From: Variovorax sp. MHTC-1
Lineage (GTDB): Bacteria; Pseudomonadota; Gammaproteobacteria; Burkholderiales; Burkholderiaceae_C
Reading direction: 5' to 3'
Length of the DNA: 51,467 bases
Assembly (NCBI RefSeq): GCF_003984645.1
Contig: NZ_RWKI01000024.1
Coordinates: forward strand, 1 to 51,467
Positions 36,801 to 44,474 of the stretch are shown here, piece after piece. The first letter of the stretch is position 1. Every line of letters begins with the position of its first letter. The position numbers and the translations under genes were made by a program. Below the pieces are notes generated by a model. It had not been told where the DNA came from and did not search any database. It saw only the letters and a program-made list of their open reading frames with translations.

Positions 36801-37795
36801 TCACGGCCTACCGCGCCGAGGCCCCGATGCTCGCGGCCCTGCCCTCGCAGCTGCGCCGCACCGATCTCGCGATGATCGGCAACCTGCGCAGCCGCATGGG
36901 CGACGACGACGCGAGCGGTCGCGCGGTGGCCAGCCTGACGCCGGTGGGCGGTGCGCTCTCGGCCGAGCGCCGCGCCTGGGCGCGTGCCGTCTACAGCGAT
37001 GTCGACATCCGCCAGTCGGGCGTCGTCAGTCCCTCGACGCAGGGCCACGTCGCCGGCGTCCAGGCGGGCTCCGATCTCTACGTTTCGCAGCTCGGCGACT
37101 GGCACGCCGGCGTCTATGTCGGCACGCTCGATGGCGATGCCGACCTGAGCGGCTTCGCCAGCGGCGTCTATCGCCCGGTCGGCAGCACCGACCTGCGCGC
37201 CCGCTACCTCGGCGCCTATGCCTCGTATGCCAACGCGACCGGCTTTTACGTCGACACCGTGCTGCAGTACGGCTCGCACCGCTACACCATCCGTCCGCTC
37301 GGCGGCTTCGCGGCCTCGGGCAAGGGCAACAGCCTGACGGCCTCGGTCGAGGTCGGCCAGGCCTTCGCGCTCGGCGGCGGCTGGACGATCGAGCCACAGG
37401 CGCAATTGAGCTACCGCAAGGCGCGCCTCGACGACCTGGCGATCCCAGGCGCGCTGGTGCAGCAGGACGATTCCGGCAACTGGACCGCCGGCCTCGGCGT
37501 GCGCGTGAAGGGCGACATTTCCACCGCGGCCGGACGGCTGCAGCCCTATGCGCGCGTGGGCGTGGTCCGCGGCAGCGGCGGCAGCGATGTCGCGCGCTTC
37601 GTCAACGGCCCGTTCGTCACGCCCATCGGCAGCACGGGCAACTACACCTCTGTCGAACTGGCAGGCGGCGCCACGCTGTCGCTGAGCAAAACCGTAAGCC
37701 TGTACGGCGAAGTCGGCAAGGTCTTCAGCGCGGGCGGCGACACCAAAGTGAAATCGTCGATCCAGGGCGCGATCGGCGTGCGCGTGCGCTGGTAG
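33863..37795 (+). CDS. Type Va autotransporter with PATR passenger
   Basis: 1,310 residues from ATG 33863, which starts a textbook ESPR (MNKSYRSVWNHALGAWVAVSE) before the hydrophobic core and AAAQT cleavage; 30 upstream in-frame codons lack similarity. The passenger (about 55-930) is a Gly/Asn/Thr-rich beta-helix with at least four PATR repeats (TGAGTIVLGGANTYAGG near 95, also near 433, 500 and 741) that aid export. Residues 933-978 are a Pro-rich linker, and about 1,030-1,310 the 12-strand beta-barrel ending GVRVRW. It is secreted to and probably displayed on the cell surface. No protease or adhesin motif is seen; no processing site is identified. Confidence 0.93.
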   Translation: MNKSYRSVWNHALGAWVAVSEITAARGKRSSGAVTVLMAVGLSGLAAGAAAQTIDYANNDVRALPIVTTPTTVLNSTDAGTAQQTGDISGTDGIVKTGAGTIVLGGANTYAGGTAINAGALAIDSDARLGQASGALAFGGGTLRFTADGVASGRAITLTGNGTVDVAGTQGNKLTGQISGGGVLTLRNTGTNALGDETQRLSIDNAANNYTGGTVLQGNGTAGRLNVWTRTTGSLGSGPVTILENAELRFQDPTASAGNLVITVPVGVNTNVNGSNSGLQFQNGANAGTATITNNGAGSYVLFGGALGASAQDATLNNNGGRLIFQENGNGGSATINNNSGTLQMSNTANLSGATVINNGEVYVNDISAPAAAIGSLSGSGGVVLGNATLQVGALGKDDTISGVISNTGLGSQDKNGALYINPVMIGNGAVVKVGAGTLTLAGNNTYTGGTTISGGALQLGAGTASGSVEGAITNNASLIVNRSDNYTLANAITGSGTLTQAGTGTTTVTGANTYSGGTILSSGGLSIGSAGVLGTGAITFEGGTFTTTSPMVLGNTVVVAGDVDLATNGSLGLNGPVVLTADAALNQVTPASVVNFDGGISGGHGITLDGAGGGWSGYAYNAVNTYTGTTTVQGNANLLLAAAGTVPGDLVVNGSGTVRVNGNGRLAPTANLTVNSTGNVVAGQSLSGVEFLNATQTIAQLDGSGTVGLNGSELTVGAGNFSGAMSNGLVTPVNSGSLVKSGAGTLTLSGANTYTGSTTVSGGTLRAGAANTLSAASAHSVAAGATLDLAGFSQSMASLTNGGTVSLVGAAPGATLTVTGPYVGNNGTLRLGTTLGASGPSDRLVLDGAAAVASGSTTVQIANLGGLGGQTVGSGIEVISALNGATTTAQTTKNAFALGGAGHVDAGAFEYRLYAADASGAGENWYLRSEVIPPPPPPPPPPPPPPGPPAPPAPPAPPAPPAPPAPPAPPAPAPAPVPVTAYRAEAPMLAALPSQLRRTDLAMIGNLRSRMGDDDASGRAVASLTPVGGALSAERRAWARAVYSDVDIRQSGVVSPSTQGHVAGVQAGSDLYVSQLGDWHAGVYVGTLDGDADLSGFASGVYRPVGSTDLRARYLGAYASYANATGFYVDTVLQYGSHRYTIRPLGGFAASGKGNSLTASVEVGQAFALGGGWTIEPQAQLSYRKARLDDLAIPGALVQQDDSGNWTAGLGVRVKGDISTAAGRLQPYARVGVVRGSGGSDVARFVNGPFVTPIGSTGNYTSVELAGGATLSLSKTVSLYGEVGKVFSAGGDTKVKSSIQGAIGVRVRW

Positions 37796-37847
37796 CAAAG
37801 AAAACGCGGCGGGTGGAACTCGCGTGCGCCGGGCGGCTCGTACCGCC

Positions 37848-38486
37848 ATGCCTGCCCTGACCACCTCCTCCGGCTCTCTTCCCCGGCGCACGGTCGCCGC
37901 CGCGCTGGTCGCAGCGCCCGCCCTCTGGCTCGGCGCCCGCGCGCAGCCGCAGGCGGCGCGGGTCGCGACGCCCTCCCAGACCGAGGGGCCGTTCTACCCC
38001 GTGCGCCTGCCACAGGACGCGGACAACGACCTGCTGCGCAACGGCACGCTGAACTACCGCAACGGCCAGCCCGCCTGGGTCGAGGGCAGCGTGACCGACC
38101 TGTCCGGCCAGCCGCTGCGCGGTGCCCAGGTGGAGATCTGGCAATGCGACCAGGACGGCCACTACCACCACCCCGGCGACGGCGGCCGCGCCGATGCCGC
38201 GTTCCAGGGCTTCGGCCGCGTGGCAGTCGATGCCGACGGCCGCTATCGCTTTCGTACCATCCGGCCGGCTGCGTACAGCGGCCGCACGCCCCACATCCAT
38301 GTGAAGGTGAAGCTCGGCGCACGCGAACTGCTGACGACGCAGCTCTATGTGGAAGGCGATCCGGGCAATGCGCGCGATTTCCTCTGGCGCAACCTGCCCG
38401 CGGCATCGCGGGCCGCGGTCACCGTGCCCTTCGAGCCGGCGGCGGATGGGGTGCGGGCGCGCTTCCCCATCGTCATCGCGGCCTGA
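37848..38486 (+). CDS. Exported intradiol ring-cleavage dioxygenase-like protein
   Basis: 212 residues from ATG 37848 (an upstream GTG is possible). N-terminal LPRRTVAAALVAAPALWLGA is a twin-arginine-like signal. The catalytic fold is the protocatechuate 3,4-dioxygenase type: TPSQTEGPFYP at the start, and Fe(III) ligands Y106 (DGHYHH), Y143, H149 and H151 (YSGRTPHIHVKV) with canonical spacing. It would cleave a catechol between the hydroxyls, but an exported form is uncommon and its substrate is unknown. 52 bp after the autotransporter; possibly on the same transcript. Confidence 0.88.
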   Translation: MPALTTSSGSLPRRTVAAALVAAPALWLGARAQPQAARVATPSQTEGPFYPVRLPQDADNDLLRNGTLNYRNGQPAWVEGSVTDLSGQPLRGAQVEIWQCDQDGHYHHPGDGGRADAAFQGFGRVAVDADGRYRFRTIRPAAYSGRTPHIHVKVKLGARELLTTQLYVEGDPGNARDFLWRNLPAASRAAVTVPFEPAADGVRARFPIVIAA

Positions 38487-38502
38487 GGCGGCCGGCTGAC
38501 GC

Positions 38503-39468
38503 TCAAGCGCCCGACAGCACCCCGGCGAACATCGCGGCATCGACGTTGCCGCCGGTCAGCGCGATGCCGATCGTCTTGCCCCGCCAGCGTGCGCGCTGCT
38601 GCGTCGCGGCCGCTAGGGCCGCCGCGCCCGCGCCTTCGGCCACGTTGTGGGTGTCGGTGAACAGCGCTCGCATGGCCGCGGCCACTTCCTCGTCGCTCAC
38701 GGCGACCACCTCGTCGGCTTCGCGTCGGATCACTTTCAGCGCTTCCGGCACCGGCGTGCGGCAGGCCATGCCGTCGGCCAGACGCGTGCTGACGGGCGCC
38801 TCGCGCACGCTGCCGGCGCGAAACGAATCGAGGTACGCCGTCGCATGCGCCGACACCACGCCGACGAGCCGCGTCCTGACGCCGCAATGCGCGCGCGCCG
38901 CCGCCGCAGCCGCGAAACCGGAGCCCAGTCCGATCGGTACGAACAGCACCTCGGGCGGCGCATCGGCCAGCGCCTCGAAGAACTCCACATAGGCGGTCGC
39001 GACGCCGCGCACCAGCTCGCGATGGAAGGAGGGCACGCGGTGCAGCCCGTCGCGCTCGGCCAGCCGCGCGGCATGTTCGCTCGCGGTCTGGAATTCGTCG
39101 CCGTACTCGACCAGCGTGACGCCGAGCGCGCGCATGGCGGCGTTCTTCTCGACCGAATTGCCGTGCGGCACCACAATGGTCGCCATGAGGCCGTGGCGGC
39201 GCGCGGCGAAGCCGACCGACTGGCCATGATTGCCGCGCGTGGCGCTGATCACATGGCGCACCTCGGGCTCTTCGCGCGCCAGCGTCTCGAAGTAGGTGAG
39301 CCCGCCACGCAGCTTGAAGGCGCCTGCCGGCGTGTGATTCTCATGCTTGGCCCAGACCGTGCAGCCCAGGCGCCCGGCCAGCAGCGGCCATGCGTACTGC
39401 GGCGTCGGCGGCATCGCCGCGTAGACGGTGCGGCGCGCGGCGGCGATCTCTTCGCGTGTGAATCGCAT
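38503..39468 (-). CDS. PLP-dependent threonine/serine dehydratase-like protein
   Basis: 321 residues of fold type II. The PLP lysine is K52 in AGAFKLRGG; SATRGNHGQSVGFAARR binds the substrate carboxylate, GLGSGFAAAAA the phosphate, and ALTGGN closes the domain. No C-terminal regulatory (ACT) domain, so it is the catabolic type. It deaminates a hydroxy-amino acid such as threonine, serine or 3-hydroxyaspartate to a keto acid and ammonia. Last gene of the long minus-strand run, 3 bp after a LysE exporter. Confidence 0.88.
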   Translation of the reverse strand: MRFTREEIAAARRTVYAAMPPTPQYAWPLLAGRLGCTVWAKHENHTPAGAFKLRGGLTYFETLAREEPEVRHVISATRGNHGQSVGFAARRHGLMATIVVPHGNSVEKNAAMRALGVTLVEYGDEFQTASEHAARLAERDGLHRVPSFHRELVRGVATAYVEFFEALADAPPEVLFVPIGLGSGFAAAAAARAHCGVRTRLVGVVSAHATAYLDSFRAGSVREAPVSTRLADGMACRTPVPEALKVIRREADEVVAVSDEEVAAAMRALFTDTHNVAEGAGAAALAAATQQRARWRGKTIGIALTGGNVDAAMFAGVLSGA

Positions 39469-39471
39469 CGG

Positions 39472-40107
39472 CTACTTGCGCTCCGGCAGTGCGATGCGCA
39501 CCGCGAGCGCGGCCAGCACGCTGCCCATCACGTAGCGCTGGGCGCGCAGCCAGCCTTCGCTCTTCGACAGGAAGGCCGTCAGGCGCGCGGCGCTCAGCAC
39601 CAGCAGCAGGTTGACGGCGCCGCTCACGCCGATCTGCACCGCGCCCAGCGTCAGGCTCTGCAGCAGCACCGAGCCGCGCTCGGGATGCAGGAACTGCGGA
39701 AAGAAGGAGAGGTAGAACATCGCCACCTTGGGGTTCAGCAGGTTGGTGACGAAGCCCATACTGAAGAGCTTGGCCGGCGGATCGACCGGCAGCAGCCGGG
39801 CCTCGAAAGGCGCCGTGCCGCCGGGCTTGACTGCCTGCCAGGCCAGCCACATCAGGTAGGCCGCGCCGGCCAGGCGGATGGCGTCGAAGGCGAAGGGCAC
39901 GGTGATGAGCAGCGCCGTCAGGCCCAGTGCCGCCGCCATCAGGTGCACCACGAAGCCCAGCAGCACGCCGGCCAGCGACATCAGCCCGGCCGCGCGGCCC
40001 TGGCACAGCGTGCGCGAGACGCAATAGATCATGTTGGGGCCGGGCGTCAGCACCAGCACCAGCGCGGCGAGCGCGAACAAGGCGAGCTCGGCAAAGCTCA
40101 TCGGCAT
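39472..40107 (-). CDS. LysE/RhtB-family amino-acid exporter
   Basis: 211 residues, six hydrophobic helices. Conserved LTPGPNMIYCVSRTLCQGR in helix 1 and FVTNLLNPKVAMFYLSFFPQ in the middle define the RhtB group. GGAGGGG precedes ATG 40107. It exports a neutral or basic amino acid or homoserine-lactone-like compound. One base separates it from the VOC gene upstream and three from the dehydratase downstream, so they are co-translated. Confidence 0.92.
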   Translation of the reverse strand: MPMSFAELALFALAALVLVLTPGPNMIYCVSRTLCQGRAAGLMSLAGVLLGFVVHLMAAALGLTALLITVPFAFDAIRLAGAAYLMWLAWQAVKPGGTAPFEARLLPVDPPAKLFSMGFVTNLLNPKVAMFYLSFFPQFLHPERGSVLLQSLTLGAVQIGVSGAVNLLLVLSAARLTAFLSKSEGWLRAQRYVMGSVLAALAVRIALPERK

Positions 40108-40108
40108 C

Positions 40109-40795
40109 TCAGATCCCCTCCGAGTCGAGCGTGACGGTGCCGCGCGGCGTATCGAACACCGCGCGGAGCTTGGGCGCGCCGGTGCTCACCGGCACGTTCG
40201 AAAGGCCGATGGCCTCCATCGCCGCCTTCAGGTCGCCGGCGCGCGGATGCGAAACAGTCAGCGCACCCAGCCTGACGCCGGAATCGGCCATGCTGTCGCT
40301 CGGATGCACGGGACCCCATTGGATCAGCGTGGGCAGCGTGCCGTACATCAGGCGTTGACCGTCGTCACGCACCGTGATCTGCCAGGCGAGCCGGCCGGCC
40401 GGCGTGTCGCGCGAGGCTTCGAGCACGCGGCCGCGGTCGATGCGCTGCCGCTCCAGGGCCTGCACCGCGGCGGCGGCGTCGGACACCTCGGCCACGAAGT
40501 GCACCAGCCGCGGCCCGCCGCGCGCCAGGCCGGCCTGCAGCGCGGCATCGTCGAGGTCGAACCAGCGATGGGTGCCGGCAGCCCGCGTCGGCCTGGCCCT
40601 CGGATCGATCGCGATGATCTCGAGATAGGCACGCGGGAATTCGACGGTCGCGATCTTCATCAGCCGGTTGTGCGTGCCCATCAGCGGGTGCGCGCCGCCT
40701 GGACCGGGCGCGATGCCGAAGGTGGCCTCGCACCAGCGCACGCCCTCGTCGAGGTTGCGGGCGGCGATCACGAGGTGGTCGATGCGCGCGGACAT
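40109..40795 (-). CDS. VOC-superfamily (glyoxalase-like) protein
   Basis: 228 residues. It begins RIDHLVIAARNLDEGVRWCE, a typical first beta-alpha-beta unit, with FPRAYLEIIAIDP supplying the Glu strand. The layout is the glyoxalase-like domain (DUF-type, two modules) found with amino-acid and aromatic genes; metal ligands may be H7 and the Glu of YLEII. Substrate unknown. The 109 bp upstream hold a repeat copy; downstream, LysE follows at once. Confidence 0.82.
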   Translation of the reverse strand: MSARIDHLVIAARNLDEGVRWCEATFGIAPGPGGAHPLMGTHNRLMKIATVEFPRAYLEIIAIDPRARPTRAAGTHRWFDLDDAALQAGLARGGPRLVHFVAEVSDAAAAVQALERQRIDRGRVLEASRDTPAGRLAWQITVRDDGQRLMYGTLPTLIQWGPVHPSDSMADSGVRLGALTVSHPRAGDLKAAMEAIGLSNVPVSTGAPKLRAVFDTPRGTVTLDSEGI

Positions 40796-40807
40796 GTTCT
40801 TCCTCCT

Positions 40808-40903
40808 AGTTGCTCCACCACGCTTCGCGTCCTACGCCGCCGCGGCCGGCGAAGCCAGGCCCGCTCGGGGAACACACGAAGTGGGGGAGCCTGGGGGAGA
40901 GAC
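40808..40903 (-). repeat. Intergenic repeat, copy 2
   Basis: On the minus strand it begins directly after the PhzF-family stop codon: CTCTCCCCCAGGCT (40888-40901) then CACTTCGTGT (40874-40883), then a GC-rich GGCTTCGCCGGCC segment. It matches copy 1 in the first two blocks and in its orientation relative to the gene before it (just after the stop, sense strand). Confidence 0.65.
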
Positions 40904-41815
40904 TCATAGCGTGACCTTGCCGTCGATGCAGGTGACCGAGTCGCCGCCGATCCAGACCTGGCCTTCGGCGTCGCGCGACACATGAACGCGCCCTGCACGG
41001 CCCAGGCACTGGCCCTGCGCCGCGAGGTAGCGGGACGGCAAGTGGCCGTCGGGGATCAGCCACTGCGCGAGGCTGGCGTTGAGGCTGCCCGTGACCGGAT
41101 CTTCCTCGATGCCGATCGGCGCCGCGAAGGCACGCACCTCGAGGCCGATGTCTTCGTCGTTCGAGAGCGCGAAGGCGCGCGCCTCGCGGTTCGAGCGCGA
41201 GATCAAGGGCGAGGCTGCCTCGTCTTCCTTCGAAGGGGCACCCGCCACGCCGACCTTCTGGCCGAGCTCCTTGAGCATGCGGTGGTCGGGCTTGAGCGCG
41301 AGCACGGTGTCCGCGTCGTTGAGCAGCAGGCCCAGCCACACCGGACCGTTGTCGAGCAGTTGCGCGGCCACGATCTGCTGCGCCTTGAGGCCCAGGGCGG
41401 CGGCGACCTTGGCCAGCAGCGTGGGGCTGGGTGCGCTGCGCTTGAGCGGCGGCGCAGCAAAAACGAGACGTTCGCCCTCGTGCCGGATCGGCACCAGCCC
41501 CGCGGCGCACTGCTGGACGATGCGCCCCGCCGCCTTGGGCCGTCCGCCCGCCTGCAGCCAGGCATGGCAGCTTCCCAGCGTCGGGTGACCGGCGAAGGGC
41601 AACTCGCCGCCCGGCGTGAAGATGCGCACGCTGTAGTCGGCCGATGGCTCGGTGGGCGGCAGCAGGAAGGTGGTCTCGGACAGGTTGGTCCATTTCGCGA
41701 AGCTCTGCATGGCGGCATCGTCGAGGCCGGAGGCGTCGAGCACCACGGCGAGGGGATTGCCGAGATAAGGCTTGGCCGTGAAGACGTCGACTTGCTTGAA
41801 AGGGCGGATTTTCAT
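40904..41815 (-). CDS. PhzF-family isomerase/epimerase-like protein
   Basis: 303 residues with the family start (RPFKQVDVFTAKPYLGNPLA), the catalytic glutamate E47 in NLSETTFLLPP and FAGHPTLGSCH (H77). The second half carries the matching motif EEDPVTGSLNASLA. The two-domain fold resembles diaminopimelate epimerase. PhzF isomerises an intermediate in phenazine synthesis, but no other phenazine gene is present, so the true substrate is another small carboxylate or amine. Four bp after the GST gene. Confidence 0.9.
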   Translation of the reverse strand: MKIRPFKQVDVFTAKPYLGNPLAVVLDASGLDDAAMQSFAKWTNLSETTFLLPPTEPSADYSVRIFTPGGELPFAGHPTLGSCHAWLQAGGRPKAAGRIVQQCAAGLVPIRHEGERLVFAAPPLKRSAPSPTLLAKVAAALGLKAQQIVAAQLLDNGPVWLGLLLNDADTVLALKPDHRMLKELGQKVGVAGAPSKEDEAASPLISRSNREARAFALSNDEDIGLEVRAFAAPIGIEEDPVTGSLNASLAQWLIPDGHLPSRYLAAQGQCLGRAGRVHVSRDAEGQVWIGGDSVTCIDGKVTL

Positions 41816-41819
41816 CGGA

Positions 41820-42461
41820 TCATTCCAGTGCGAGGTCGAGCACGCCGCGTGCACCGGCTCGGCTGCGCAGATCGGCGAACCAGCGCTCGACATGCGGCCA
41901 GACGGGCCGCGTGTATTCGGTTTGCGGCAGGCCGAACCAGCGGTGCGCTTCGCAGCCGATCGGGATATCGGCCATCGTGAAGCTGTCGCCGAGCATGAAG
42001 GCGCGCGTGGCGAGGTGCGCGTCGAGCAGCGCGAACAGCGGCTCGGTGGCATTCACCGAATGCGCGATCACGGCCGGGTCGCGCTGGCCCGAAGGCGTGC
42101 GGACCCATTGCCTGAAGGCACCGGCGCTCACGGGGTTGAGCGTGGTCTGCTGCCAGTCCATCCAGCGTTCGGCGTCGAAGCGTGCGGCCAGCCGCTCGGG
42201 ATAGAGCTTGCCGGTCGAATGCTTGGCGCACAGGTAGCGCACGATCACGTTCGACTCCCAGAGGACGACGCGGTCCTCGCCCTCGCCGTCGTCGATGGCC
42301 GGCACCAGCGCGTTCGGATTGAGCCCCAGGTACTCCGGCGTTTGAACGATGCCGAACTTGCCGCCGGCCTCGGTGCGCTGGAAATCGAGGCCCAGCTCCT
42401 GCGCGCACCACACCACCTTGCGGACGTTGATGGAGCTGATGCGCCCCCAGATATTGAGCAT
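41820..42461 (-). CDS. Glutathione S-transferase family protein
   Basis: 213 residues. N-terminal thioredoxin-like domain (LNIWGRISSINVRKVVWCAQ, with NALVPAIDD and WESNVIVRYL for glutathione binding), then the all-helical C-terminal domain from about residue 95 (DWQQTTLNP, MLGDSFTMADIPIG). The likely catalytic residue is a Ser in GRISSINVRK. Conjugates or isomerises electrophiles with glutathione. It lies between a LysE remnant and the PhzF gene, 4 bp from the latter. Confidence 0.92.
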   Translation of the reverse strand: MLNIWGRISSINVRKVVWCAQELGLDFQRTEAGGKFGIVQTPEYLGLNPNALVPAIDDGEGEDRVVLWESNVIVRYLCAKHSTGKLYPERLAARFDAERWMDWQQTTLNPVSAGAFRQWVRTPSGQRDPAVIAHSVNATEPLFALLDAHLATRAFMLGDSFTMADIPIGCEAHRWFGLPQTEYTRPVWPHVERWFADLRSRAGARGVLDLALE

Positions 42462-42463
42462 GG

Positions 42464-42595
42464 TCAGAATCCCTTCGAAGGACGATCGATCAAGAGAAGA
42501 CGCACGGCCAGCGCGATCATCACCGTGGCGAGCAGGCCGCGCTGGAAGCCGGCGGCGCCGCGCCGGCGCTGCAGCCGGCGGCCGATCTGAGGTCG
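42464..42595 (-). pseudogene. 3' remnant of a LysE-type exporter gene
   Basis: One frame, ending in TGA just before the GST start, reads LQRRRGAAGFQRG and then LLATVMIALAVRLLLIDR, the shape of the last helix and tail of a LysE/RhtB exporter. No start codon or upstream part remains; it begins where the DJ-1/PfpI gene stops. An ATG in another frame (42600, 26 codons) has no features. Probably a third exporter lost by deletion. Confidence 0.45.
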
Positions 42596-42596
42596 A

Positions 42597-43208
42597 TCAT
42601 GGCGCGCGCGTCTCGAGGTAGGGCGTGATGTTGTTCATGGCGCGTCCGACGTAGGCTTCCTTCTCGCCCACCGGCGCGACGTAGTGGAGCGCATCGGCCG
42701 CGGCCTCGGGGCCCTCGGTGCGCGCGATGATCCACGCCGCGAGGTAGGGCGAAGCGAGGCAGCCGCCCGCTGTCGCCACGTTGCCGGCCGCGAAGAAGGG
42801 CTGGTTCAGCACCTCGATGCCGGCCTCCTGCACCCATGGCTTGGTCGTGAGGTCGGTGCAGGCCGGCACGGCGCCCAGCAGGCCCATCTTGGCCAGCAGC
42901 AAGGTGCCCGAGCACTGCGCACCGATCAGCTGGCGCGACGGGTCGAGCGAGAGCGCCGAGAGGATGGCGGGGTCTGCAGCGATCTCGCGCGTGCGGATGC
43001 CGCTGCCGACGATCACGGCCTCGGCCTCGCAGGCATCCGCCAGGGATGCGCTGAGTTTCACCGTCACGCCGTTCATGGACGTGACCGAGGCGCTCGGCCC
43101 GGCCAGGCTGACGCGCCAGCCCGGCTTCTTGATCCGGTTGAGGACGCCGAGCGCGATCAGCGAGTCGAGCTCGTTGAATCCTTCGAAGGTGAGGATGGCG
43201 ATGTGCAT
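42597..43208 (-). CDS. DJ-1/PfpI-family protein
   Basis: 203 residues. A flavodoxin-like core begins MHIAILTFEGFNELDSLIAL; the nucleophile elbow is LIGAQCSGTLLLA with C99, and the conserved acidic residue is E13 in FNELD. Family members include glyoxalase III/deglycases and isonitrile hydratases; this one resembles the ThiJ/PfpI set often near transporters. Cytosolic. 25 bp after the aminotransferase. Confidence 0.9.
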   Translation of the reverse strand: MHIAILTFEGFNELDSLIALGVLNRIKKPGWRVSLAGPSASVTSMNGVTVKLSASLADACEAEAVIVGSGIRTREIAADPAILSALSLDPSRQLIGAQCSGTLLLAKMGLLGAVPACTDLTTKPWVQEAGIEVLNQPFFAAGNVATAGGCLASPYLAAWIIARTEGPEAAADALHYVAPVGEKEAYVGRAMNNITPYLETRAP

Positions 43209-43233
43209 CGTCGTGCCCTTGATTCGATGCTGG

Positions 43234-44448
43234 CTACACGGGACTGGCGGCGAGCTGGCGCTCGACCTCGGCAGCCGCGTTGTGCGCCAGCTGTTCGCGC
43301 ACGGCCTCGCCCAGCGCGGTGATCGCGGTGTCGATCTCCTCGACGCTCGCGGTCACGAAGGACAGGCGCAGCGCGCGCGCATCGCTCGCTCCGGCATAGA
43401 AGGGCGCGCCGGGCACGAAGGCCACGCCGCGCTCCACCGCCTTCGGCAGCAGTGCCGCCGCGTCCATCCCCTCGGGCAGGCGCACCCACAGGAACATGCC
43501 GCCGGCCGGCTTGTTGAACTCCACGCCCAGGCCCTTCATCTCGCGCGCCAGCGCAGCCAGCATCGCGTCGCGCTGGCGTTTGTAGAGCGCGCGGATGGTC
43601 GGCACGTGGCGATCGAGGAAGCCGTCCTTCATCACCTCGGCCACCATGCGCTGATTGAAGCCGGGGCTGTGCAGGTCGGCCGCCTGCTTGGCCTGCAGCA
43701 GCTTGGGGAAGATAGCCTTGGGCGCCACCAGGAAGCCCAGCCGCAGGCCCGGCGCGAGCACCTTCGAGAAGGAGCCGAGATAGATGCAGCCGTCGGGATT
43801 GCGTGCGGTCAGCGGCAGCGGCGGCGCCTCGTCGAACCAGAGATCGCCGTAGGGGTTGTCCTCGACGATCGGGAGCCCGGCCTTCGCGGCCGCGGCAGAA
43901 ACTGCAGCGCGGCGCTCTTCGGCCATGGTGCGGCCGGTGGGGTTCTGGAAGTTGGGCAAGAGGTAGACGAAGCGTGCGTCCTTCGACTTGGCCACGAGGT
44001 CGTCGACCAGCACGCCCTGATCGTCGCTGGCCACGCTCACGGGCTCGGGCTCCATCGGCGAGAAGGCCTGCAGCGCGCCCAGGTAGGTGGGCGTCTCGAC
44101 CAGTACGCGGCTGCCGGGATCGAGCAGCACCTTGGCGATCAGGTCCAGGCCCTGCTGCGAGCCGGTGGTGATCAGCACCTGCGCCGGATCGACCGGCCAG
44201 GGCAGCATCGCGGCGACCGCTTCACGCAGCGGGGCGTAGCCCTCGCTGGCAGCGTACTGCAGCGCGGCCCGGCCGTCCTTGTGCAGCACTTCGGCGCAGG
44301 CCTCGGCGAAGGCGCTGACCGGGAAGGTCTTGGGCGAGGGCAGACCGCCGGCCAGGCTGATGATGCCGGGGCGCTCGGTGACCTTGAGGATTTCACGGAT
44401 CACCGAAGGGTTCATCTTTTCGGCGCGGGCGGCGAGTTTCCAGTTCAT
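43234..44448 (-). CDS. PLP-dependent aminotransferase (class I, MocR-like/2-aminoadipate type)
   Basis: 404 residues, fold type I: substrate loop GIISLAGGLPSPKTFP, ALQYAASEGYAPLREAVA, TTGSQQGLDLIAKVL, ENPYGDLWFDE and the PLP lysine in SFSKVLAPGLRLGF. The 2-aminoadipate/valine aminotransferase subgroup. ATG 44448 has AAGGAA upstream. It transfers an amino group between an amino acid and a keto acid. In a run with three exporters and a dehydratase, and under a regulator of related fold. Confidence 0.92.
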   Translation of the reverse strand: MNWKLAARAEKMNPSVIREILKVTERPGIISLAGGLPSPKTFPVSAFAEACAEVLHKDGRAALQYAASEGYAPLREAVAAMLPWPVDPAQVLITTGSQQGLDLIAKVLLDPGSRVLVETPTYLGALQAFSPMEPEPVSVASDDQGVLVDDLVAKSKDARFVYLLPNFQNPTGRTMAEERRAAVSAAAAKAGLPIVEDNPYGDLWFDEAPPLPLTARNPDGCIYLGSFSKVLAPGLRLGFLVAPKAIFPKLLQAKQAADLHSPGFNQRMVAEVMKDGFLDRHVPTIRALYKRQRDAMLAALAREMKGLGVEFNKPAGGMFLWVRLPEGMDAAALLPKAVERGVAFVPGAPFYAGASDARALRLSFVTASVEEIDTAITALGEAVREQLAHNAAAEVERQLAASPV

Positions 44449-44474
44449 GTAGTTCCTTGGGGATAAGCGAGTCG

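Noticed and set aside
40904..41815. PhzF gene taken as evidence for phenazine synthesis
   Set aside because: No phzA-E/G genes in the window; PhzF-family proteins are common outside phenazine pathways.
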